The notes beneath the pieces are model-generated. The model searched no databases. It was not told the DNA's origin and saw only the letters and a list, made by a program, of their open reading frames with translations. 11,780 nt of DNA from CAZOOA01 sp964581355 (GTDB lineage: Bacteria > Bacillota > Dethiobacteria > DTU022 > UBA8154), in assembly GCA_964581355.1 (NCBI GenBank), contig CAZOOA010000084.1, positions 1 to 11,780 of the forward strand, read 5' to 3'. Of the stretch, positions 6,581-11,780 are shown in pieces. Both the position numbers and the translations under genes were made by a program. How positions within the stretch are numbered: the stretch's first letter is position 1; each line of letters starts with the position of its first letter.

Positions 6581-6687
6581 AAGACCCCCATGCCCCCGCA
6601 AAGCGGGGCACCATTTTGAAGGATGAAAATATTAATCTTAAACGCACAGAATTATATGTGGCTGTTTCTATTTTCAGGGCAGATAAA
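6581..6687. repeat. Diverged dispersed repeat, copy B
   Basis: This is the second copy of the element at 766-886. It opens with AAGAC and then has a strong GC-rich hairpin, TGCCCC(C)GC-AAA-GCGGGGCA (6591-6610). The shared CACCAT, TGAAGGA, AGAATTATATG and CTATTTTCAGGGCAG blocks follow in the same order. In copy A the equivalent hairpin keeps a CCCA/TGGG stem despite different bases. Confidence 0.55.
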
Positions 6688-6752
6688 AATCAAACTGAGT
6701 TGGAAATGAAATGCAAATAGTAAAGTGAAATTGCAGGCGAATTGAACAGAAA

Positions 6753-6774
6753 GTGAATTCATGGTGAATTCATA
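6753..6774 (+). repeat. Tandem GTGAATTCAT repeat before the PH-domain gene
   Basis: Two adjacent 11-bp units, GTGAATTCATG and GTGAATTCATA, lie just upstream of the AAGGAAAGGG ribosome binding site. Each contains an EcoRI-type palindrome. They could be an operator or a small duplication. Confidence 0.65.
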
Positions 6775-6792
6775 AGGAAAGGGTTTTGCTCC

Positions 6793-7245
6793 ATGTATTT
6801 TCCCTCCAAACGCGACGCCTGGCTGGGCATTTTGCTCTGGGGTATGGTTGGTGTCGGCTTTTTCCTGGCCCTCCGGGACCTGGACATAGCAGGCCTGTAT
6901 ATCACCGTCCCCCTGCTTTTGCTGGCGGGCTGGATCTGGTTTTTTACCGGCTATACCATTACCGATGAAGAATTGCTGGTGCGCTGCGGCCCCTTCCGCA
7001 AAAGGCTGCCGCTAAAACAGATCAAACGGGTCAAAGAATCAAGAAACCCCCTGGCTTCAGCAGCCCTGTCCATGGAACGGCTGGAAATCCACACCGAACG
7101 GCGCTTCCCGGTAATCATCTCCCCGAAAGACAGGGACGGTTTTTTGGATGCTCTCCAGGAGAAGCAGGCCAAGATTAAGGTTGAATCACGGAAAGAGAGC
7201 CCGAAAGGGAAAAAAAGACCTCAAAAAACGAAGCGCCGCCGCTAA
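6793..7245 (+). CDS. Small membrane protein with bacterial PH-like domain (bPH_4/DUF1200 type)
   Basis: The 150-residue protein begins with two hydrophobic helices (about 10-27 and 34-51), followed by YTITDEELLVRCGPFRKRLPLKQIKRV (54-80). That pattern starts the PH-like domain found in short Firmicute bPH_4 proteins. The domain runs to about residue 122 and is followed by a very basic tail (123-150, ending KRRR). The predicted topology is two passes with a cytoplasmic domain and tail. ATG 6793 has AAGGAAAGGG 9 nt upstream. It stands alone, divergent from the mshD-like gene, with no functional partner. The family has no firmly established role; the basic tail might contact lipid headgroups or nucleic acid. 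Confidence 0.75.
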   Translation: MYFPSKRDAWLGILLWGMVGVGFFLALRDLDIAGLYITVPLLLLAGWIWFFTGYTITDEELLVRCGPFRKRLPLKQIKRVKESRNPLASAALSMERLEIHTERRFPVIISPKDRDGFLDALQEKQAKIKVESRKESPKGKKRPQKTKRRR

Positions 7246-7253
7246 ACCGCTAA

Positions 7254-7283
7254 ATGGTAAGAGCCTAACTGTCCCCTTACCAT
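7254..7283 (+). terminator. Possible weak terminator after the PH-domain gene
   Basis: ATGGTAAG (7254-7261) and CTTACCAT (7276-7283) form a perfect 8-bp stem with a 14-nt loop, 9 bp after the stop codon. The following bases are C/T-rich but not a true T-run, so termination would be inefficient. Confidence 0.4.
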
Positions 7284-7361
7284 CCCCTTCCTGCTCCTTT
7301 CTGTATTGATTGCCCTGATATTGTGCAGAAATTCATGCTGCATTACAGGTTCATTTATCCC

Positions 7362-7389
7362 TTGACAGGATACCCTTGGAATGTATAAT
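7362..7389 (+). promoter_or_regulatory. copA promoter (TTGACA-16-TATAAT)
   Basis: Both hexamers are perfect sigma-A consensus: TTGACA at 7362-7367 and TATAAT at 7384-7389, with a 16-bp spacer. It lies 92 bp upstream of the copA ATG, and CsoR-type sites overlap its spacer, -10 and start region. A strong promoter held off by a repressor fits copper induction. Confidence 0.85.
7370..7386 (+). promoter_or_regulatory. CsoR-type operator 1 (imperfect)
   Basis: ATACC-7 bp-TGTAT has the same 5-7-5 layout as operator 2, with one mismatch in the right arm. It covers the promoter spacer and the first bases of the -10 box, where binding would block RNA polymerase. Confidence 0.5.
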
Positions 7390-7395
7390 GTGGAT

Positions 7396-7412
7396 ATACC
7401 TATTAGGGGTAT
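7396..7412 (+). promoter_or_regulatory. CsoR-type operator 2
   Basis: ATACC (7396-7400), a 7-bp centre and GGTAT (7408-7412) form a perfect inverted repeat with the TACC...GGTA core known from CsoR sites of copper operons. It sits at the expected transcription start, and csoR is encoded just downstream of copA. Confidence 0.7.
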
Positions 7413-7422
7413 GTGCATCATA

Positions 7423-7456
7423 GGCTGTTGAGATATGATGGAGCCTCTCAACAGCC
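7423..7456 (+). other. Strong hairpin in the copA leader
   Basis: GGCTGTTGAGA (7423-7433) and TCTCAACAGCC (7446-7456) form a perfect 11-bp stem with a 12-nt loop, 9 nt before the AAAAGGAG ribosome binding site. No T-run follows, so it is not a terminator. It may stabilise the mRNA 5' end or bind a regulator. Confidence 0.75.
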
Positions 7457-7480
7457 AAGACACGAAAAGGAGTGTCATCC

Positions 7481-10021
7481 ATGGAAAAAACAGGAATCAA
7501 GATAGCGGGCATGAGCTGTTCCAGCTGTGCCCAGCGGGTGGAAAAGTCGCTGCAAAAGCTAACAGGCGTTCAGTCCGCCGCGGTAAACTTTCCCGCAGAG
7601 AAAGCCTACGTGGAATATGACCCCGATCAGGTCAGTGAAGAAAGGCTGCACCAGGAAATTGAGCAGGCCGGCTTTACCGTCCAGCGGGAAAAAGTAAAAG
7701 AGCAACCCCGAAGCGAAACCCTTACCCTGCAGGTCAGGGGCATGAGCTGTGCCGCCTGCTCCAACCGCGTGGAAAAAGCCTTAAATGCCCTGGAAGGGGT
7801 GGAAAATGCCGCGGTAAACCTGCCTGCCGAAAAAGCCACCATCCGGTTTAAGCCCGGGGCAATCAGCCGGGACGAACTGGTGCAGGCCGTGGAAAAAGCA
7901 GGCTACCAGGTAGAAAGCGGCGAAATCGAAAGCCCGGCAGAAGGGGAACAAGAGCCGGCAGAAGACGCCGACGAGCAAAAGATGCATCATGCCGGAAAAC
8001 GGATGAAGCTGGCCGCCCTGTTTGCCGGTGTAATTATGATCCTGATGATGGTTAACATGTTCCTTGTGCCCATCCCGGGCTATTTCGTTATTACGGCGGT
8101 ACTGGCCTTTCCAGCCATCTTCATCGCCGGCTGGGAAACCCACCAGGGCACCTGGAGGGCTTTGCGCCACGGAAGCGCCAACATGGACACGCTGGTAACC
8201 CTGGGGTCCCTGGTCCCGTACCTGCTGAGTTTTTTGCGTTTCTGGTTTCCCATCACCACCTTCGTGGAAATGGCCGCCTCCATCATGGCCCTGCACCTGG
8301 TGGGCCGCTCCCTGGAAGCCCGGGCCAAAGGCAGGGCTTCCCAGGCAATTAAAAAACTGCTGGCCATGGGGGCAAAAAAAGCCCGGGTTCTGGAAAACGG
8401 TGAGGAAAAAGAAATCCCTGTGGAAGACCTCCAGCCGGGGCAGATTATGCTGGTGCGCCCCGGGGAAAAAATCCCCACCGACGGTGTTGTGGTCGGCGGC
8501 GAAAGCAGCGTGGATGAATCCATGGCTACAGGGGAGTCCATCCCGGTGAAAAAAGCAGAAGGGGATGAAGTTATCGGGGCCACCGTCAACGGCCAGGGAG
8601 TGCTGCGGGTGGAGGCCCAAAAGGTGGGTAAAGACACTTTCCTCTCCCAGGTGATCAAGATGGTGGAAGAATGTCAGGGGTCCAAGGTTCCCATCCAGGA
8701 ATTCGCCGACCGGGTCACGGGCTACTTCGTGCCTTTTGTGCTGCTGGTCGCCCTGGGAGCTTTTGCCTCCTGGATGCTCTTCCCCGAGTTCCATTTAAGC
8801 ATAGTCCAATTTTTTAACCTCCCCTGGACCAACCCTGCGGCGCCGCTGCTGACCCTGGCCATCCTGGCCACCACCGCCGTGCTGGTCATCTCCTGTCCCT
8901 GCGCCCTGGGCCTGGCCACCCCCACCGCCCTGATGGTGGGCAGCGGGCTGGGCGCGGAAAAAGGCGTACTGATCCGCAGCGGGGAAGCCATCCAGACAAT
9001 GAAAGATATTAAGCTTATCGCTTTTGATAAAACAGGGACCATCACCCGGGGCAAGCCTGAGGTCACCGACCTGGTCACCCTGGGCGGGTTTAAAGAAAAG
9101 GAACTGCTTTTTTACGCTTCCAGCATTGAAGGGTCATCGGAGCACCCCCTGGCTTCAGCCGTGGTGGAAAAAGCCCGGGAGAAAAACCTTCCCCTCGGTG
9201 AAGTGGAGCAGTTCTCCGCCATTGCCGGCAAAGGCGTCCAGGGCCAGGTGGACGGAAAAACCGTTCTAGTTGGCAGCCGCAAGCTGATGGAGCTTAAAGA
9301 AGTGGATTACAAAGAAGGAACCCGGGCCGGCGCAGAGGCCGGGGAAATGAACCCCTCCGTCGACAAGGCCCTGGAACAGCTGGAGAAGGAAGGCAAAACG
9401 GCCATCCTGGTGGCTGTTGAAGGGCAGGTTGCAGGCATTGTAGCTGTAGCGGATACGTTAAAAGAAAACTCCGTCAGCGCCATCGCCGAGATCGAACAGA
9501 TGGGTATCCGTACCGCCATGATCACCGGCGACAACCAGAGGACCGCAGAAGCCATCGCCCGGAAAGTGGGGATCAGCCAAGTGCTGGCCGAGGTGCTGCC
9601 GGAAGGCAAGGTGGAAGAGGTGCGCAAACTGCAGGATGAATACGGAATGGTCGCCATGGTGGGCGACGGCATCAACGACGCCCCGGCCCTGAAACAGGCC
9701 AACGTGGGCATTGCCATCGGCACGGGCACCGATGTGGCTATTGAGGCCGCCGACATCACCCTGATCCGGGGAGATTTAAGCGCTGTAATCTCGGCCATCA
9801 AGCTTTCTCACGCCACCTTCCGCAAAATCCGCCAGAATTACTTCTGGGCCTGGTTCTACAACTCGGTCGCCATCCCGGTAGCCTTTTTTGGCCTTCTGCA
9901 CCCCATTATCGGGGCCGCGGCCATGGCCCTAAGCTCCCTGAACGTGGTGCTGAACTCCCTGCGCCTGAAAAAAGCCAACCTGGACCCGGAGCCGGCCCCG
10001 GCCAGGGAAAGCCAGATTTAA
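7481..10021 (+). CDS. copA: Copper-translocating P1B-1 ATPase CopA
   Basis: CopA exports Cu(I) from the cytoplasm using ATP. The 846-residue protein has two N-terminal HMA domains with GMSCSSC (10-16) and GMSCAAC (87-93), a His/Met-containing linker and eight predicted membrane helices. The key motifs are TGES (350-353), the membrane CPC (472-474), phosphorylation site DKTGT (516-520), HP (555-556) and GDGIND (728-733). YN (793-794) together with M815 and S819 give the monovalent-copper signature of the P1B-1 class, separating it from Zn/Cd pumps. ATG 7481 is chosen because AAAAGGAG lies 9 nt upstream; GTG 7472 abuts the Shine-Dalgarno. The upstream promoter carries CsoR-like operators and csoR follows, so copper-induced derepression is expected. 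Confidence 0.97.
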   Translation: MEKTGIKIAGMSCSSCAQRVEKSLQKLTGVQSAAVNFPAEKAYVEYDPDQVSEERLHQEIEQAGFTVQREKVKEQPRSETLTLQVRGMSCAACSNRVEKALNALEGVENAAVNLPAEKATIRFKPGAISRDELVQAVEKAGYQVESGEIESPAEGEQEPAEDADEQKMHHAGKRMKLAALFAGVIMILMMVNMFLVPIPGYFVITAVLAFPAIFIAGWETHQGTWRALRHGSANMDTLVTLGSLVPYLLSFLRFWFPITTFVEMAASIMALHLVGRSLEARAKGRASQAIKKLLAMGAKKARVLENGEEKEIPVEDLQPGQIMLVRPGEKIPTDGVVVGGESSVDESMATGESIPVKKAEGDEVIGATVNGQGVLRVEAQKVGKDTFLSQVIKMVEECQGSKVPIQEFADRVTGYFVPFVLLVALGAFASWMLFPEFHLSIVQFFNLPWTNPAAPLLTLAILATTAVLVISCPCALGLATPTALMVGSGLGAEKGVLIRSGEAIQTMKDIKLIAFDKTGTITRGKPEVTDLVTLGGFKEKELLFYASSIEGSSEHPLASAVVEKAREKNLPLGEVEQFSAIAGKGVQGQVDGKTVLVGSRKLMELKEVDYKEGTRAGAEAGEMNPSVDKALEQLEKEGKTAILVAVEGQVAGIVAVADTLKENSVSAIAEIEQMGIRTAMITGDNQRTAEAIARKVGISQVLAEVLPEGKVEEVRKLQDEYGMVAMVGDGINDAPALKQANVGIAIGTGTDVAIEAADITLIRGDLSAVISAIKLSHATFRKIRQNYFWAWFYNSVAIPVAFFGLLHPIIGAAAMALSSLNVVLNSLRLKKANLDPEPAPARESQI

Positions 10022-10046
10022 TAAATAAAGAATTTTAATGTATAAA
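10018..10046 (+). promoter_or_regulatory. Weak candidate csoR promoter
   Basis: TTAATA (10018-10023) and TATAAA (10041-10046) are 17 bp apart at the end of copA in an A/T-rich gap. No CsoR-like operator is visible here. csoR is probably mainly read through from copA, with this as a possible extra promoter. Confidence 0.35.
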
Positions 10047-10069
10047 AATGATCAATTCGACCCGACACG

Positions 10070-10141
10070 AACCTCTTGCGTAGAGAACAGAACCGAAAAA
10101 CTTGCCCGGCCGCCCGGAGGGCAGCACCAAGACAAGAGGTT
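10070..10141 (+). repeat. Inverted repeat enclosing the csoR leader
   Basis: AACCTCTTG (10070-10078) and CAAGAGGTT (10133-10141) are perfect 9-bp arms 54 nt apart. A GC-rich GCCC...GGGC segment inside could form an inner stem. The structure ends 9 nt before the csoR ribosome binding site and lacks a T-run. It may be a leader fold or the footprint of a small element. Confidence 0.55.
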
Positions 10142-10165
10142 TTCAGACAGAAAGGAGTGCTGAGC

Positions 10166-10522
10166 TTGGGACAAAAAAAAGACCAGGAAAAAATACCTGC
10201 TCCCACCGGGCAACAGGAGTGCCCCCAGTGCCACCACCCGCACCTGCAGGGCAGCTACCAGGAAGATAAGAAAAAGCTGCTGGACGGCTTGAAACGGGTG
10301 GAAGGACAGGTCCGGGGTGTACATCGCATGGTGGAAGAAGAGCGCTACTGCGTGGATGTGCTGACCCAGATCGCCGCCGCCCGGATGGCCCTGGCCCGGC
10401 TGGCCATGATTGTCCTGGAAGACCACACCAAAGGCTGTTTCAGCCAGGCCATCGCCGAGCAGGAAGATGCCGAAAGCACCATTGAAGAATTGATGGAGAT
10501 AATAAAGAAAATGATCCAGTAA
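10166..10522 (+). CDS. csoR: Copper-sensing transcriptional repressor CsoR
   Basis: CsoR (DUF156/PF02583 family) binds operator DNA without copper and releases it on binding Cu(I). The 118-residue protein has the LLDGLKRVEGQVRGV helix (38-52) and the copper ligands C62, H87 and C91. The spacing of 25 and 4 residues is identical to the C-H-C site of the M. tuberculosis prototype, which argues against RcnR or FrmR-type sensing. Start TTG 10166 is supported by AAAGGAG 8 nt upstream; longer in-frame starts reach into the structured leader and lack an SD. The N-terminal tail carries an extra CPQCHHPH cluster (19-26). It follows copA by 144 bp, and the paired ATACC/GGTAT sites at copA are its likely targets. 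Confidence 0.93.
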   Translation: MGQKKDQEKIPAPTGQQECPQCHHPHLQGSYQEDKKKLLDGLKRVEGQVRGVHRMVEEERYCVDVLTQIAAARMALARLAMIVLEDHTKGCFSQAIAEQEDAESTIEELMEIIKKMIQ

Positions 10523-10537
10523 AACCAGACAAAACAT

Positions 10538-10571
10538 AACGCTTGACGTTAATAACGTGAAGCGTTAAAAT
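10538..10571 (+). promoter_or_regulatory. higBA promoter with embedded 29-bp palindromic operator
   Basis: TTGACG (10543-10548) and TAAAAT (10566-10571) are 17 bp apart. A near-perfect palindrome (10538-10566) fills the same stretch: arms AACGCTT/AAGCGTT and ACGTT/AACGT around AAT, with one mismatched pair. A HigA dimer bound here would cover the -35 and spacer, as in autoregulated toxin-antitoxin operons. Confidence 0.75.
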
Positions 10572-10577
10572 AAAGTT

Positions 10578-10859
10578 ATGATAAAGTCCTTTGCAGATTT
10601 AGAAACTAAAAAAATCTGGGAACAACAATGGGTAAAATCACTTCCCCCAGAGGTTCAAAGAATTGGGCTTCGGAAGCTTTTTATGCTTCATAATGCCGTT
10701 TCATTGCAAGATCTTAAAGTTCCACCAGGAAATCGACTTGAAAAACTTGCTGGAGATCGCAAAGTCCAATGGAGCATACGTATTAATAACCAATACCGTA
10801 TTTGTTTTTACTGGAATAATGGGGACGCTATTAATGTTGAAATCACTGATTATAATTAA
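10578..10859 (+). CDS. higB: HigB toxin, RelE-superfamily mRNA interferase
   Basis: HigB toxins cleave mRNA on the ribosome. The 93-residue protein has the family core RLEKLAGDR (53-61), WSIRINNQYRICFYW (65-79) and the C-terminal VEITDYN (87-93). R74 and Y92 match catalytic positions known from Proteus HigB. The last residue, normally the catalytic His of DYH, is Asn here (codon AAT). No Shine-Dalgarno is present: the -10 box ends 6 nt before the ATG, so the transcript is probably leaderless. Toxin-first order with higA 23 bp downstream is the standard higBA arrangement. Its base composition is clearly AT-richer than copA/csoR, which suggests acquisition by transfer. Confidence 0.92.
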   Translation: MIKSFADLETKKIWEQQWVKSLPPEVQRIGLRKLFMLHNAVSLQDLKVPPGNRLEKLAGDRKVQWSIRINNQYRICFYWNNGDAINVEITDYN

Positions 10860-10882
10860 CTAAGAGGAAAGAGGGGTTTTTT

Positions 10883-11185
10883 GTGAGCCAAAACCATATC
10901 CCAACAATCCATCCTGGAGAGATACTCCGGGAAGAATTTATTAAGCCAATGGGAATTACTCCATATCGGCTGGCAAAGTCAACCAAAATGCCTGCGACAA
11001 GAGTTTCAGAAATCATTAAAGAAAAACGTGGCATAAGTGCAGACACGGCTCTTCGCCTGGGTAAATTTTTTGGCACATCGGCTGAGTTCTGGCTTGGCCT
11101 GCAAAAAGAGTATGAATTAAGACAGGAAATGCTGCTTAAAGAAAAAGAATTAAATGATATCGAAACATACCACCACGTGAATTAA
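10883..11185 (+). CDS. higA: HigA antitoxin, XRE-family HTH
   Basis: HigA binds and neutralises HigB and represses the operon. The 100-residue protein begins with the hallmark IHPGEILREEFIKPMGIT (9-26), followed by a helix-turn-helix at about 25-46 (YRLAKSTKMPATRVSEII) and GTSAEFWLGLQKEYELR (64-80). Length and order match the family. The start is GTG 10883, with an AGAGGGG ribosome binding site about 6 nt upstream, much stronger translation signals than those of the leaderless higB, as expected if antitoxin must be in excess. The palindrome before higB is its likely operator. Confidence 0.94.
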   Translation: MSQNHIPTIHPGEILREEFIKPMGITPYRLAKSTKMPATRVSEIIKEKRGISADTALRLGKFFGTSAEFWLGLQKEYELRQEMLLKEKELNDIETYHHVN

Positions 11186-11263
11186 TTTTCCAGAAATAGA
11201 TCTCCTTATCCTGTATACCATTATTAAAACTGCTTTTCGTTGCAACCTCTGTATTGGGAGTAG

Positions 11264-11280
11264 CCTGTTTAAAAAACAGG
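11264..11280. terminator. Hairpin between convergent higA and yqxD-like gene
   Basis: CCTGTTT (11264-11270) and AAACAGG (11274-11280) form a perfect 7-bp stem with an AAA loop. On the plus strand a T-rich stretch (CTTATGCTTTTT) begins two bases later, giving a plausible if imperfect higBA terminator. Confidence 0.45.
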
Positions 11281-11328
11281 GTCTTATGCTTTTTGCAATA
11301 CAGTTCTTGATCATCCGGGACTGGAAAG

Positions 11329-11775
11329 CTAATGGTTGCTTGAAAGCTGAGAAATGATTGTCTCCAATGCTGCCCGGAATTTTTGGTCATCCTCCGGGGT
11401 GCGTTTTTTGGGCCCCCTGGTCCGGCCGCCGCTGCGGCGGTGTTTTGCCTTAATCTCCCGCTCCTCCAGCAAAAACTCCATATTTTCTTCCCGAAATTCC
11501 CTGCCAACCGGACTGAGGCAACGGGCCTGCTTGCCCAGCACCATGGCCGCCAAGCCCCAGTCCTGGGTGATAACCAGGTCATTTTTTTCCGCCAGGTTTA
11601 CAACTTTCATATCAGCTTCCTGGGGCGCATTACCCACCATAACATGATGATCAGAACGAATATTGTGGTTAAAGCTGGCCACGGTCCAGACCGGGATGCC
11701 GTGCCTGGACCCTGCTTCCAGGCAGATTTGTAGAACACCTTTGGGGCAGGCATCGGCATCAACGATAATTTTCAT
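11329..11775 (-). CDS. yqxD: YaiI/YqxD family protein (DUF188/UPF0178)
   Basis: The 148-residue protein is a complete member of the UPF0178 family, a PIN/NYN-like fold of unknown physiological role. It shows the N-terminal family motif DADACP (6-11), SDHHVMVG (41-48) and DLVITQDWGLAAMVL (66-80). The conserved acidic residues D6, D8, D66 and D72 are compatible with a metal-dependent nuclease site. A basic RRSGGRTRGPKKR segment (113-125), typical of the family's C-terminal part, suggests nucleic-acid contact. The ATG is at 11775, 5 bp from the window edge, so its ribosome binding site and upstream context are out of view. It converges with higA. Confidence 0.93.
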   Translation of the reverse strand: MKIIVDADACPKGVLQICLEAGSRHGIPVWTVASFNHNIRSDHHVMVGNAPQEADMKVVNLAEKNDLVITQDWGLAAMVLGKQARCLSPVGREFREENMEFLLEEREIKAKHRRSGGRTRGPKKRTPEDDQKFRAALETIISQLSSNH

Positions 11776-11780
11776 TGCTT

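Larger units (their letters stand above)
6334..6792. other. 459-bp gene-free divergent intergenic region
   Basis: No credible gene is seen on either strand. The stretch holds the candidate divergent promoters, the leader stem, a tandem TCATTCAAGT pair, repeat copy B and a tandem GTGAATTCAT pair. Such unusual size and repeat content for a divergent region suggest past element insertion or complex regulation. Confidence 0.75.

Noticed and set aside
6623..6709. Small ORF (28 codons) inside repeat copy B
   Set aside because: The GAAGG motif touches the ATG, leaving no spacer, and the frame is not preserved in repeat copy A.
6334..6792. T-box or metabolite riboswitch in the large divergent gap
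   Set aside because: No T-box sequence or recognisable riboswitch core was found on either strand.
7781..8794. Long minus-strand open frame (337 codons) inside copA
   Set aside because: It is entirely antisense to an unmistakable CopA, has a His/Gly-biased composition typical of antisense of GC-rich genes, and shows no domain.
10076..10165. N-terminal extension of csoR to an upstream start
   Set aside because: It runs through the inverted-repeat leader with an atypical composition; the TTG at 10166 has a well-spaced AAAGGAG.
1..11780. CRISPR array, tRNA or rRNA genes
   Set aside because: No regularly spaced repeats of suitable length, no tRNA cloverleaf and no rRNA-like stretch was seen.

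Overview
The window looks like chromosomal DNA of a GC-rich Firmicute (Clostridia, Peptococcaceae/Desulfotomaculum-like). This is inferred from strong AGGAGG-type ribosome binding sites, frequent TTG/GTG starts, sigma-A-type promoters, a CopA/CsoR pair and a YqxD-type protein. The species cannot be named from the sequence alone.

Layout. Positions 1-40 are a (GAAG)10 microsatellite in front of a plus-strand glyoxalase II-like metallo-beta-lactamase (112-759). A minus-strand block of five genes follows (6333 down to 973). In transcription order it holds a double-GNAT MshD-like acetyltransferase, an actinobacterial-type inositol-3-phosphate synthase (Ino1), a CelD/FemAB-like GNAT_6 protein, an MshA-like glycosyltransferase and an MshB/BshB-like PIG-L deacetylase. 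A 459-bp gene-free divergent region (6334-6792) carries candidate promoters, short direct repeats and one copy of a diverged repeat whose other copy lies at about 766-886. A small two-helix bacterial PH-domain protein (6793-7245) comes next. A copper module follows: consensus promoter, two CsoR-type operators, a leader hairpin, the copper ATPase copA (7481-10021) and the repressor csoR (10166-10522). An AT-richer higBA toxin-antitoxin module (10578-11185) has a palindromic operator inside its promoter. A minus-strand YaiI/YqxD family gene (11329-11775) closes the window.

How the genes fit together. The minus-strand block reads as a mycothiol-like thiol pathway. Ino1 would make inositol-3-phosphate, the MshA-like enzyme GlcNAc-inositol-phosphate, the PIG-L enzyme would deacetylate it to GlcN-inositol, and the MshD-like enzyme would N-acetylate a cysteinyl product. 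The cysteine ligase MshC is absent from the block, and a FemAB-superfamily protein sits in its place. This is the most interesting feature of the window: mycothiol is classically actinobacterial, Firmicutes typically make bacillithiol, and the cysteine-adding step may use a different enzyme. The copper efflux genes and the glyoxalase II-like hydrolase are compatible with a thiol and metal homeostasis neighbourhood, but a functional link is only inferred.
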